Part shown: positions 49,817 through 58,404 of the stretch, piece after piece | How the letters are laid out: the number at the start of each line of letters is the position of its first letter | Numbering within the stretch: the stretch's first letter is position 1 | DNA from: PALSA-607 sp963737705 | GTDB taxonomy: Bacteria > Actinomycetota > Actinomycetes > Acidothermales > Acidothermaceae | Reading direction: 5' to 3' | DNA: 64,000 nt | Assembly: GCA_963737705.1 (NCBI GenBank) | Contig: CAVTTP010000005.1 | Coordinates: 1 to 64,000, forward strand | Translations under genes and position numbers: made by a program | The notes under the pieces: model-generated | The model's database searches: none | Told to the model about the DNA's origin: nothing | What the model saw: the letters and a program-made list of their open reading frames with translations, nothing else

Positions 49817-50997
49817 CAGGCGCCCCAGCCGGCAGCGTGCCCGCCGATGCGCTCGGCGGAGATCTTCTCGGCGTAGCCGGACTTTGCGTATGCCGCCATC
49901 GGATTGCGATCAACACCCATCTGCTCACGAAGGTCGGCCAACAGCGGCCGGACATCGGTGTTGTACGCATCCATCAGCACGGCGTTCGCTCCGAGCACGT
50001 CGCCGGCCGCTTGCATCGCCGCGAGTTCATCCGCGTCGATGAGCAGCGCCTTGGCGGTCGCTTCCTGCACATTCATCACCGAGCGAATCTGGCCGGGAAT
50101 CTTGGGTTCGATGTTATGACACTGGTCGAGCATGAACGCGACTCCGACCGCATCATCGAGGCCGCCGCCGCGCCGGACCTCCCACATGATCCTGAACAGC
50201 TGGAAGGGATCAGCGGCGCCGACCATCAGGTCGTCGTCGGCGTAAAACCGTGAGTTGAAGTCGAACCCTCCGAGCTTGCCTGCCCGCAGCAGCAACGCGA
50301 CGATGAACTCGATGTTCGTGCCGGGTGCGTGATGGCCCGTGTCGACGACGACCTGCGCCTTCGGCCCAAGCTGCAGGCAATGCGCGTAGGCGGTGCCCCA
50401 ATCGGGGACGTCCATCGTGTAGAAGGCTGGCTCGAACAGCTTGTACTCGAGCAGCAACCGCTGATTGTCGCCAAGCCGCGCGTACACCTCGGCCAGAGAC
50501 TCAGCTAACCGATCCTGCCGATCTCGCACGTCGTCTTGACCTGGGTAGTTCGTGCCGTCGGAAAACCACAGCTTCAGATCGCGCGAGCCGGTCTGGTCCA
50601 TGATGTCGATGCACGCGAGCAGGTGGTCGGTCGCCTTGCGCCGGATGGACGCCTTCGGGTTGGTCACCGAGCCGAGCATGTAGTCGTTGTCCTGGAAGAC
50701 ATTGGCGTTGATCGTGCCAAGCTCGACGCCGAGATCATGCGCGTGCTGCCGGAGCTTGCCGAAGTCGTCGACGCTGTCCCAAGGGATGTGCAGCGCTACC
50801 TTCGGAGCGACACCGGTGAGCCGGTTGACGGTGGCGGCGTCCTCGATCTTTTCAAATGGATCGCGCGGTACGCCTGCTTGGGCGAAAACCTTGAAGCGAG
50901 TGCCAGAGTTGCCAAATGCCCATGACGGCAACTCGATCCGCTGTGCCCGCAGCGTCTCCTGGACGGCGTGCGTGCGGGGGTCTGTTGTGGAAGTCAT
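49816..50997 (-). CDS. rhaI: L-rhamnose isomerase (Pseudomonas stutzeri/Gram-positive type)
   Basis: The 393-residue TIM-barrel isomerase converts L-rhamnose to L-rhamnulose. Family blocks include PKVALHIPWDSVDDFGKL, LKLWFSDGTNYPGQDD, YKLFEPAFYTMDVPDWGTA and VVVDTGHHAPGTNIEF, which carry the metal ligands Glu, Asp and His. It lies between the mutarotase (4-bp overlap) and the aldolase, so the first three catabolic steps are encoded consecutively. Confidence 0.93.
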   Translation of the reverse strand: MTSTTDPRTHAVQETLRAQRIELPSWAFGNSGTRFKVFAQAGVPRDPFEKIEDAATVNRLTGVAPKVALHIPWDSVDDFGKLRQHAHDLGVELGTINANVFQDNDYMLGSVTNPKASIRRKATDHLLACIDIMDQTGSRDLKLWFSDGTNYPGQDDVRDRQDRLAESLAEVYARLGDNQRLLLEYKLFEPAFYTMDVPDWGTAYAHCLQLGPKAQVVVDTGHHAPGTNIEFIVALLLRAGKLGGFDFNSRFYADDDLMVGAADPFQLFRIMWEVRRGGGLDDAVGVAFMLDQCHNIEPKIPGQIRSVMNVQEATAKALLIDADELAAMQAAGDVLGANAVLMDAYNTDVRPLLADLREQMGVDRNPMAAYAKSGYAEKISAERIGGHAAGWGA

Positions 50998-51356
50998 GGC
51001 CGAGGTAGCTCCTTCATTTCAAGTTGTGCGAGCTGGTCGTCGAGATTGAAGACTTCCTCGAGGACCAGGAATCCCTCATCCGGGCGGCGACCTTCGAGGC
51101 CGGTGAAGAACCTGCTCATCGACTCCTGCCAGCGCCCGTTCACCTCGGTCGCCGCCATTTTCTCTTGTGCTTTCGCCAAGTCGTCTGCCTCGACATAGCC
51201 GACTAAGAGGCCGTCGTCTCGGGCAAACAACGAGTACCGATGCCAGCCAGAGTCGTGCAGCGCCTGCAACATGTCAGGCCATACCTCGGCATGCCGAGTG
51301 CGGTACTCGGTGAGCAGCTCGGGCCGAACCTGGAGCAGAAAGCAATACCGGCGCAT
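50994..51356 (-). CDS. rhaM: L-rhamnose mutarotase
   Basis: The 120-residue enzyme interconverts the anomers of L-rhamnose so that the isomerase receives its substrate form. The family pattern is clear: RYCFLLQVRPELLTEYRTRHAEVWPDM with the conserved Tyr and His, then GWHRYSLFARD and NGRWQESMSRFF. I chose ATG 51356 with GAGG four bases upstream; the longer frame covers a terminator hairpin. It is the first catabolic gene after the transporter. Confidence 0.9.
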   Translation of the reverse strand: MRRYCFLLQVRPELLTEYRTRHAEVWPDMLQALHDSGWHRYSLFARDDGLLVGYVEADDLAKAQEKMAATEVNGRWQESMSRFFTGLEGRRPDEGFLVLEEVFNLDDQLAQLEMKELPRP

Positions 51357-51385
51357 GGTGCCTCGTTTGTCACGTCGTCTGGTGT

Positions 51386-51420
51386 TCCCGCGCGGCCTGC
51401 GTCGTGCAGGCCGCGCGGGA
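51386..51420. terminator. Strong stem-loop between the sugar-binding protein and rhaM
   Basis: TCCCGCGCGGCCTGC (51386-51400) pairs fully with GCAGGCCGCGCGGGA (51406-51420) around a 5-nt loop, and GGTG/CACC can extend the helix past one bulge. It lies 27 bp after the stop of the binding-protein gene and 29 bp before rhaM, so it may end or reduce transcription between uptake and catabolic genes. Confidence 0.8.
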
Positions 51421-51447
51421 CACCAGGTCAGTCCGCTAGTCGGTCGA

Positions 51448-52644
51448 TCAGAAGTTGAACTGCGCGACGTTGGATGCGTCGAACACGGTGGGCGGGCCGA
51501 GCACGACCGAGGGTCCGGTGCCACTTGCAGCAGGCAGCACGGTGTAGCTACCGAGCTTGCCTGCGGTGAACGTAGCGCCAGCGGTGGTGATGTCGGTGCC
51601 TGAGGCAGCCTGTGCAGCCGCGTACCCGGCGAGGTAGCCGAGGTTCGACGGGTTCCACAGTTCGAACGCCTTGACTGTGCCGTCCAGAACGTAGGTCTTC
51701 ATCTGGGACGGCAGGCCGAGACCGGTAAGCGTCAGGTGCGAGAGCAGCGACTTGTGCGTGTCGAGGTACTGCGCTGCGGTCGAGATACCGACGGTGGTCG
51801 GCGAGATGATGCCGCGCAGGTTCGGGTACGCCGAGAGCAGACCCTGGAGAACAGTGAGGGACGTCGCCGGGTCGTCGTTGCCGTAGACCGTCGTGACGAG
51901 CTTCATGTTCGGGTACTTCGTGAGCTGCTGCTTCATGTAGCCGATCCAGGCGTTCTGGTTCGTCGCCGTCGCGGCGGCCGACAGGATCGCGATCTGGCCC
52001 GTGCTGTTGATCTCCTTGGCGAGCAGGTCGACCTCAGAAGTACCGATCTGCTCTGTGTTCGCCTGGTTGATGAACAAGTGGTTCGGGCACGTCACGTCAG
52101 AGTCGAACGAGACGACCTTGATGCCAGCTGACACTGCCTGCGCCAGTGACGGGCACAGCGCCGACGGGTCGTTACCAGCGATGACGATGGCGTCGGCCTT
52201 CGCCTGGATAGCTGCCTGGATGGAAGGAATCTGAGCAGCCGCAGTGTCGGAGGTACCACTGCTGACGACCACCTTGCCGCCGAGTTCGGCGAGTGCCGCC
52301 TGGCCACCCTTGTCGGCGATGACCTCGTAAGGGTTCTGGGTGTCCTTCGGGATGAAGTACACGACCAAGCCCTTCTTGATGTTCGCCGGAACACCGGCAG
52401 CCGCGGAGCTCGCAGGCGCTGCGGCGGAACTTGCCGGCGCAGCAGCAGAACTCGCGGGAGCCGCAGCGGACGACGCCGCGGTCGAGGGGGCTGCGGCGGC
52501 GCTGGAGGGGGCTGCCGCCGGCGCAGATGAGGTGGGAGCCGCCGTTGACTTCTTCGAACTGCTGCACGCCGTGGCGACCAACGCCAAGGCCGTCAATGCA
52601 AGCACGGCCGATGTCCTTCGGCTTCGCGCGGTAATGCGGATCAT
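51448..52644 (-). CDS. rhaS: Rhamnose-type sugar ABC transporter substrate-binding lipoprotein (RhaS-like)
   Basis: The 398-residue lipoprotein has a signal peptide with lipobox LVATAC (Cys27), then a Ser/Ala/Pro-rich linker (28-83) partly built from APASSAA repeats. A periplasmic-binding-protein type I domain follows (GLVVYFIPKDTQNPYEVIAD, IVIAGNDPSALCPSL, VVSFDSDV). It captures L-rhamnose or a related sugar for the CUT2 transporter encoded upstream. ATG 52644 has GGAAGGAAACAAG before it; the in-frame extension to 52833 overlaps the permease and is excluded. Confidence 0.88.
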   Translation of the reverse strand: MIRITARSRRTSAVLALTALALVATACSSSKKSTAAPTSSAPAAAPSSAAAAPSTAASSAAAPASSAAAPASSAAAPASSAAAGVPANIKKGLVVYFIPKDTQNPYEVIADKGGQAALAELGGKVVVSSGTSDTAAAQIPSIQAAIQAKADAIVIAGNDPSALCPSLAQAVSAGIKVVSFDSDVTCPNHLFINQANTEQIGTSEVDLLAKEINSTGQIAILSAAATATNQNAWIGYMKQQLTKYPNMKLVTTVYGNDDPATSLTVLQGLLSAYPNLRGIISPTTVGISTAAQYLDTHKSLLSHLTLTGLGLPSQMKTYVLDGTVKAFELWNPSNLGYLAGYAAAQAASGTDITTAGATFTAGKLGSYTVLPAASGTGPSVVLGPPTVFDASNVAQFNF

Positions 52645-52714
52645 CTTGTTTCCTTCCAATGTGGTTACTGTGCCGGGACTAGCGGGACTGTTCGAACCTG
52701 ATGGCGCGGCGATT

Positions 52715-53743
52715 TCATTGCCGTCGTACCGCACGAGCGCGTATCCGACGCACTGCGTCGGTACTGTTCGGGACGACGACACTGACGAGGAGCAGACCTC
52801 CAGTGACGATGTTCTGCACTTGCGCGGCAACATTCATGAGGGTGAGTGCCTCTTGAATGCAACCGATGACGACGATCGCGATAACGACACCGAAAATCGT
52901 GCCGCGGCCGCCGAAGATGGAGACTCCGCCAAGTAGTACGGCGGCGACGACGGTGAGCTCGAGGCCCGTTCCGGCGTCGTATCGGGAAGTGTCGAACCGC
53001 AGCGTCCAGAGCACGCCAGCGAAAGCGCAAACGAGGCCGGACAGTACGTACAGCAGGAACTTGATGCGAGTCACACGGATACCGGAGAAGCGCGCAGCCT
53101 CCGACTGCAGTCCGATGGCAAAGATCGATCTCCCGACTGGCGTCGCGTGTAACACGACGCCGAATATCACGGCCATCACCAAGAAGATGCCCATCGAGTA
53201 GGCGATCTTGGTGTGTGGAATCGGGACCACGCCGACCTTTGTCAGCGACTGCGGGAAGCCGCCGACCGAGTTCGTTCCGAGGACGATCTCGGCGATGCCG
53301 CGGAAGAGCGTCAGCGTGCCGATCGTCACCGCGATCGAGGGCAGCCCGAGCTTCGTGACAAGCACCCCGTTTAGCGCACCACCAGCGGCACCGACGATGA
53401 GCACTGCCACGATCGCCCATGCGATTGGCCAGTGGTGCTCGAAGAGGTACCCGAGCAGCGTGCTCGAGAGTCCGAGCATCGAGGCAACCGACAGGTCGAT
53501 CTCGCCCGTCATGACGATCAAAGTGAGTGGCAGCGCCATGATGGCGATCTCGCCCATATTCAGCCCGATGAAGAACACATCGGTTGACGTCAAGAAGTGC
53601 GGAGACTCCGACGCGCCGAACAAGATGCTGCCAAGCAGCACGAGTACGAGGCCGCTCTCCCACCGAACGAGTCCTCGCCAGGACGCCGGGTTCTGCGCCG
53701 GCGGCTCGGCGACCGGCGCCTGACTAAGAGTGTTAGACGACAT
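52715..53743 (-). CDS. Rhamnose-type sugar ABC transporter permease (RhaQ/RhaP-like)
   Basis: The 342-residue CUT2-family permease has eight or more helices and the conserved LTLIVMTGEIDLSVASMLGLSS, TLTLFRGIAEIVLG and AAVLLGGVSIFGGRGTIFGV segments. It forms the membrane channel with the second permease, whose gene ends 11 bp inside this one's start. Together with the ATPase and RhaS it imports the sugar. The two permeases are only distantly related to each other, as usual for rhamnose systems. Confidence 0.9.
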   Translation of the reverse strand: MSSNTLSQAPVAEPPAQNPASWRGLVRWESGLVLVLLGSILFGASESPHFLTSTDVFFIGLNMGEIAIMALPLTLIVMTGEIDLSVASMLGLSSTLLGYLFEHHWPIAWAIVAVLIVGAAGGALNGVLVTKLGLPSIAVTIGTLTLFRGIAEIVLGTNSVGGFPQSLTKVGVVPIPHTKIAYSMGIFLVMAVIFGVVLHATPVGRSIFAIGLQSEAARFSGIRVTRIKFLLYVLSGLVCAFAGVLWTLRFDTSRYDAGTGLELTVVAAVLLGGVSIFGGRGTIFGVVIAIVVIGCIQEALTLMNVAAQVQNIVTGGLLLVSVVVPNSTDAVRRIRARAVRRQ

Positions 53744-54761
53744 GGTGTTCGCTCTTCGCCGACTGCAGGCGACGGCTTACCCGTAGGCCAAGCCAACGGT
53801 CGAAGGCAATAGCGCCGAGTAACAGGGCGCCCGCGATCGCTTGGTTCCAAAACGAGGAGATCCTCGAGGCCACGAGCGCCTGGTTGATCGTGTTCAGCAG
53901 CAGCGCGCCGAGCGCCGCGCCAAGCACGGTGCCGCTACCGCCGAATATTGCGACACCGCCCACAACCACGGCGGAGATGACGAGCAACTCATAGCCCGTG
54001 CCGCCAGTGGCGTTGATGGTGGCGAACTGAGCGAGGAAGAGTGCGCCACCGAGCCCAGCAAGGGCGCCGCTGACGACGAACGCGGTGAACACCCGTCGTC
54101 CGACTGGAAGGCCCGCAAGCGCTGCAGCGTCGGGGTTGGAGCCGATCGCATACAGATCGCGGCTCGAACGAAACGACCTCATCGCGTAACCGGCGAGACC
54201 GATGACCACAGCAACGACGACGGCGAGCCACGGAATGCCGAAGATGGTCTCGTACCCCACTGCCTGGAACGAGCGAGGGATGCTCGTCGGGTCGGTCTGC
54301 TTGCCGTTGACGATGATGGCGTCGACACCGCGGACGATGTAGAGCGCTGCGAGAGTAACGACAAGGCTCGGCACCCGCGTCACCGTCGTGATCAAGCCGT
54401 TGATCGCACCGATCCCGGCTCCGATCGCAGTGCCGACGACGAACCCGAAGATTGCCGGCATGTGCGGGTTGTGCACAAACAGATCGCCCACGAGATACGC
54501 AGAAAGGCCGAGCACCGAACCGACGGAGAGGTCGACGTTGCGGGTGACGATCACCAGGGTCTCGCCGACACCGAGCAACGCGACCAACGCGGCGCCGGCC
54601 AGCAGTTGTTGGACGCTGTGCTCGCTGGCGAACGAGTGATTGTGCAAGGTCGTGAGGCCGAACACGATGACGATGACGATCGCGATGCCAAGCTCGCGCG
54701 CCCGTAGCAACGAGCCCGTCCGGCTGATCCGGTTCAGCGTCGGTACCGTTGTCGACGTCAC
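53733..54761 (-). CDS. Rhamnose-type sugar ABC transporter permease (RhaP/RhaQ-like)
   Basis: The 342-residue CUT2-family permease has the segments GVGETLVIVTRNVDLSVGSVLGLS, VTLAALYIVRGVDAIIVNG and SAVVVGGVAIFGGSGTVLGAALG. Its start overlaps the ATPase stop by 4 bp and its end overlaps the next permease by 11 bp, so the three proteins should be made in step. Which of the two permeases corresponds to RhaP is not certain from sequence alone. Confidence 0.9.
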   Translation of the reverse strand: MTSTTVPTLNRISRTGSLLRARELGIAIVIVIVFGLTTLHNHSFASEHSVQQLLAGAALVALLGVGETLVIVTRNVDLSVGSVLGLSAYLVGDLFVHNPHMPAIFGFVVGTAIGAGIGAINGLITTVTRVPSLVVTLAALYIVRGVDAIIVNGKQTDPTSIPRSFQAVGYETIFGIPWLAVVVAVVIGLAGYAMRSFRSSRDLYAIGSNPDAAALAGLPVGRRVFTAFVVSGALAGLGGALFLAQFATINATGGTGYELLVISAVVVGGVAIFGGSGTVLGAALGALLLNTINQALVASRISSFWNQAIAGALLLGAIAFDRWLGLRVSRRLQSAKSEHHVV

Positions 54762-56305
54762 GCTGCCGACCCGACGCTCTGGCCCGTCGCGGCCCGCATG
54801 ATCGATGCCTCGGTCGCGGTCTCGCGTGGCATCTCCGCGACCAGCCGACCCTCTCGTAGAACGAGAATTCGGTCAGCCATGCCGAGGATCTCGGGAAGTT
54901 CCGAGGAGATCATCAAGACGGCGACGCCCTGCGACACAAGTTGATCGAGTAGCCGATGTACCTCAGCCTTGGTTCCGACGTCGATGCCGCGAGTCGGCTC
55001 GTCGACGATCAGCAGTGCCGGGTTGCGTGCCAGCCACTTGCTGAGCACGACCTTTTGCTGGTTGCCACCCGACAGTGTCGAGACCGGGTTCTTGAGGCGG
55101 CCGAACTTCAGGCGCAGCTTCACTGCCCAGTCCGCTGCCAGATCGCGCTCTCGTTTGCGCGAGATGAGCCCGTGCCGCTCGAGCCGGCCAAGTGATGCGA
55201 GCGCGACGTTGTGGTCGATGGCCATATCCATGACCAACCCCTGCAACCGTCGATCCTCGGGAACAAACGCCAAGCCGGCGCCCATCGCTGCAAGCGGCGA
55301 CCCCTTCGGGAGCACCTTGCCACTCATCGTCACGGTGCCAGCGTCATAGCGATCGATACCGAAGATGGCGCGCGCGACTTCGCTGCGACCGGCTCCGACG
55401 AGTCCCGACAGCCCGACGATCTCGCCTCGGCGCACCTTGAAGGACACGTCGGTGAAGACACCCTCGCGCGTTAACCGCGAGACATCGAGAACCTCTGCTC
55501 CGGGCGCAGTCTCCGTCTTTGGGAACAAGGTGTCGAGGTCGCGACCGACCATTGACCGGATGATGTCGTCAATGGTGAGTTCTTCAATCGGGGCTGTCCG
55601 GACGAACCTGCCGTCGCGCATGATCGTGACTCGCTGGCAGATCGCGAAGACCTCTTCGAGCCGATGCGAGATGAACAGGACGGCGGTGTTGTCGGCCCGC
55701 AGTGCGCGAACCACCGTGAAGAGTCGGTCGACCTCGACGGAACTAAGGGCAGCAGTCGGCTCGTCCATCACGATGACCCGGGCGTTGAACGAGATCGCCT
55801 TGGCGATTTCGACGATCTGCTGATCGGCGACCGAGAGGCCGCGTGCGAGCCGGTTGGGATCGAGCGCAACCCCGAGACGGGCAAACGCGGCCTCGGCCTG
55901 GCGGCGCATCGCCGCACGATCGACTTGTCGTCCTCGTCCCAGGAGCTGCCGCCCGACGAAGATGTTCTCAGCGATGCTGAGGTCGGGAAACAGCGTCGGC
56001 TCTTGGTAGATGATCGAGATGCCCGCGGCCCTCGACGCGGCGGGGCCGTTCAGCGTCGTTGGAACGCCGCCAATGAGGAGCTCGCCGGTGTCGGGGTGGT
56101 GCACCCCGGCCAGGATCTTGACGAGCGTCGACTTGCCCGCGCCGTTCTCGCCGACCAGCGCATGTGCTTCGCCGGCGAAGAGCCGGACCGAGCCGTCTTC
56201 GAGTGCCTTTACGGCGCCAAAAGACTTCGTCGCGTGCACCAACTCGAGCAGCGGGACGTCACTGGTTGGCCCAGGGGACGCGGCTGCCGCATCGGTCACG
56301 GTCAT
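54758..56305 (-). CDS. Rhamnose-type sugar ABC transporter ATP-binding protein, double cassette (RhaT-like)
   Basis: The 515-residue protein contains two ABC cassettes, as in RbsA/XylG. The first has Walker A GENGAGKST (52-60) and signature LSVADQQIVEIAKAIS. The second has a degenerate P-loop (GLVGAGRSE) and signature LSGGNQQKVVLSKWL with LLIVDEPTRGID. It energises uptake through the two permeases that follow. It is the first gene of the minus-strand rhamnose set, with a candidate LacI operator 40 bp upstream of its start. Confidence 0.92.
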   Translation of the reverse strand: MTVTDAAAASPGPTSDVPLLELVHATKSFGAVKALEDGSVRLFAGEAHALVGENGAGKSTLVKILAGVHHPDTGELLIGGVPTTLNGPAASRAAGISIIYQEPTLFPDLSIAENIFVGRQLLGRGRQVDRAAMRRQAEAAFARLGVALDPNRLARGLSVADQQIVEIAKAISFNARVIVMDEPTAALSSVEVDRLFTVVRALRADNTAVLFISHRLEEVFAICQRVTIMRDGRFVRTAPIEELTIDDIIRSMVGRDLDTLFPKTETAPGAEVLDVSRLTREGVFTDVSFKVRRGEIVGLSGLVGAGRSEVARAIFGIDRYDAGTVTMSGKVLPKGSPLAAMGAGLAFVPEDRRLQGLVMDMAIDHNVALASLGRLERHGLISRKRERDLAADWAVKLRLKFGRLKNPVSTLSGGNQQKVVLSKWLARNPALLIVDEPTRGIDVGTKAEVHRLLDQLVSQGVAVLMISSELPEILGMADRILVLREGRLVAEMPRETATEASIMRAATGQSVGSAA

Positions 56306-56344
56306 GAAGGTCCCTTCCGCTCGGCGCTCGATCGGGAGAAGTTC

Positions 56345-56358
56345 GTGAATCGTTTCAA
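56345..56358. promoter_or_regulatory. LacI-type operator candidate near the ATPase gene
   Basis: GTGAATCGTTTCAA resembles the LacI-family palindrome TTGAAACGTTTCAA with the central CG. It lies 40 bp upstream of the transporter ATPase start. A near copy occurs 112 bp away beside the lacI-type gene, so looping or dual repression is possible. Confidence 0.6.
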
Positions 56359-56456
56359 TGCGGCTTGTAGGGCGAAGCTAGAGCCGGTTTCCACGCTGTG
56401 TCAAGCCATTCCGGGACCGTTACCAAGACGTGACTCCGCGGTGTTCTGGGAGATAC

Positions 56457-56470
56457 TTGAGTCGTTTCAA
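56457..56470. promoter_or_regulatory. LacI-type operator candidate near the lacI-family gene
   Basis: TTGAGTCGTTTCAA shares 11 of 14 positions with the palindrome TTGAAACGTTTCAA or its paired site at 56345. It lies 60 bp before the regulator start, as expected for autoregulation. Confidence 0.6.
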
Positions 56471-56530
56471 CGCAGAACCCTTAACGCGTAAGGTAAGTGC
56501 GCTCGCTAGAGGATCAGGAGCAGCGACGCC

Positions 56531-57577
56531 GTGAGTTCGACCGTGAGCATCAAAGATGTGGCTGCCCGCGCCGGCGTCTCGGTCGGGACGGTCTCCAACG
56601 TCTTGAACCGGCCTGAACGGGTCGCGGAGGAGACGCGCACCCGCGTGCAGTTGGCGATCATTGCCCTCGGCTTTGTGCGCAACGAGCCCGCGCGCCAGCT
56701 GCGGGCCGGGCGTAGCCGCACGATCGGACTGCTCGTCCTTGACGCGGCGAACCCGTTCTTCGCCGACGTCTCTCGAGGCGCCGAAGAAGCCGCGGCGCGC
56801 GCCGGGCTCGCGGTCATCTTGTGCAACAGCGGCCAAGACGCCGCGAAGGAGTCCGCGTACCTGAATCTGATGGCGGAGCAACGCGTGCAGGGCCTGCTGC
56901 TGACACCAGTAGACGCCGACCCGATACGGCTGTCCAAGCTCGTCGAACGCGGCATGCCCGTCGTCCTGCTCGACCGTCGGGCTGAGGGCGCTGGCATGTG
57001 CTCGGTCTCGGTCGATGACATCAGCGGCGGTGAGCTCGCGGTGAGTCATCTGCTGGAGATGGGACACGAACGGATTGCGTTCGTCGGCGGACCGACGACG
57101 ATCGCGCAGGTGAAGGACCGGCTCCAGGGCGCCCGCAATGCTCTTGCCCGGGCCGGGCGTGACCCCGAATCGCTCGTCACCATCGTCACGACGTCGATGA
57201 CCGTCGCCGCCGGACGCGGCGCCGGCGAACGGCTCGGTGGCCTGCCGGTGAAGCGTCGGCCGACTGCCGCGTTTTGCGGCAACGATCTGCTGGCGCTCGG
57301 CTTGCTGCAAGAAATGATCCGGCAGGGCCTCGACGTACCGAACGACATCGCAATCGTCGGCTACGACGACATCGAGTTCGCGGCTGCTGCGGCCGTTCCG
57401 TTGACGTCGGTTCGTCAGCCCCGTCACCTTCTGGGAAAGACTGCGGCTGAGCTCCTGCTTGAGGAGACACAAGATCCGCAAAGCCACATCCACCGGCAGA
57501 TCGAATTCGAGCCCGATCTCGTGGTCCGCGCATCGACGCGTTCGCGGACCGCGGCTGGCACGGCCACACCGCGCTAG
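56531..57577 (+). CDS. LacI-family transcriptional regulator of the rhamnose locus
   Basis: The 348-residue regulator has the LacI helix-turn-helix and hinge at 5-60 (IKDVAARAGVSVGTVSNVLN, ARQLRAGRSRTIG) and a periplasmic-binding-like sensor domain. It is divergent from the rhamnose transporter genes and presumably represses them until rhamnose or rhamnulose binds. GTG 56531 has AGGAG about ten bases before it; GTG 56543 is an alternative. Its stop shares the palindrome CTAG with the stop of the convergent GntR gene. Confidence 0.9.
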   Translation: MSSTVSIKDVAARAGVSVGTVSNVLNRPERVAEETRTRVQLAIIALGFVRNEPARQLRAGRSRTIGLLVLDAANPFFADVSRGAEEAAARAGLAVILCNSGQDAAKESAYLNLMAEQRVQGLLLTPVDADPIRLSKLVERGMPVVLLDRRAEGAGMCSVSVDDISGGELAVSHLLEMGHERIAFVGGPTTIAQVKDRLQGARNALARAGRDPESLVTIVTTSMTVAAGRGAGERLGGLPVKRRPTAAFCGNDLLALGLLQEMIRQGLDVPNDIAIVGYDDIEFAAAAAVPLTSVRQPRHLLGKTAAELLLEETQDPQSHIHRQIEFEPDLVVRASTRSRTAAGTATPR

Positions 57578-58305
57578 AGCACAGCCGGCGACGAGCTCGG
57601 CAGCAAATCGTCGAGGCCAACGAGGTGCACGTCCATCCGCAGCCGCGCTCGCTCAGGGTCGCGTGCGGCGATCGCTTGCAGCACCGCCCGATGTTCCGCG
57701 ACGGTACGCCCCAACGCCCCAGCGTCGACGATCCCAGGCACCAGACGGGCGCGCGCGGTGCGACCCGAGAGCGCTGCAATGAGTGCGGCAAGTACCTGAT
57801 TACCCGCCCCCATGGCAACGGCGCGATGAAACCCGACGTCCGCTGCAAAAAAGCGATCGATGTCTACCGGCGGCTGCGTCGCCGCGTCACTCTCGGCGAG
57901 CAACCGCTCGGCTGCGGCGAGGCCGTCGGCGTCGATATTCATCGCGGCGAGCGCAGCGGCCTCGCACTCGAGAACTCGGCGAATAGCCATGAACTCACCA
58001 GCCCGGCTCGCGCTGTACACGTCGACGACGAAGCGCAGCGGTGCCATCAGCGGGCCGGGCTCCAACCCGGTGACGTACGTGCCGTCGCCTTGCCGGGTAT
58101 CGAGGACGCCCATCGCCGCGAGTGCACTGACACCTTCACGCAACGGGCCGCGCGAGACGCCGAGACGAGCGCCGAGGTCCTTCTCCGTCGGGAGCCGATC
58201 GCCTGCACCCAACTCACCGGCCAGGATCATTTCCTTGATGGCCTCGACGACCTCCGCGGTGCGAGCCATGACATCCGTTCCCGCGCCGAAGCCCGGAAAG
58301 GTCAC
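57574..58305 (-). CDS. GntR-family transcriptional regulator, FadR/FCD subfamily
   Basis: The 243-residue protein has a winged helix-turn-helix (LPTEKDLGARLGVSRGPLRE) and an all-helical FCD domain with likely metal ligands in IRRVLECEAAAL, DVGFHRAVAMGAGN and the later EHRAVLQAIAARD. FCD regulators bind organic acids or sugar acids. An ATG at 58269 (MARTAEVVEAIKEM) may be the true start. It ends the sugar region and may tune the rhamnose genes or its own expression; a palindrome stands upstream. Confidence 0.88.
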   Translation of the reverse strand: MTFPGFGAGTDVMARTAEVVEAIKEMILAGELGAGDRLPTEKDLGARLGVSRGPLREGVSALAAMGVLDTRQGDGTYVTGLEPGPLMAPLRFVVDVYSASRAGEFMAIRRVLECEAAALAAMNIDADGLAAAERLLAESDAATQPPVDIDRFFAADVGFHRAVAMGAGNQVLAALIAALSGRTARARLVPGIVDAGALGRTVAEHRAVLQAIAARDPERARLRMDVHLVGLDDLLPSSSPAVL

Positions 58306-58361
58306 ATGAATCCGGGGCGTTAAGGCAACAAAACACCATAAAGCCCCCGATGGCTATGGCC

Positions 58362-58379
58362 ATTGGTCATATAACCGGT
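58362..58379. promoter_or_regulatory. FadR-type operator candidate
   Basis: ATTGGTCATATAACCGGT contains the half-sites TGGT and ACC around an AT-rich centre, as in operators of FadR-type GntR regulators. It lies 57 bp upstream of the GntR gene start, in the gap behind dipZ. Confidence 0.5.
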
Positions 58380-58404
58380 CGCCGGACTGCGGATCTTTGA
58401 CGGT

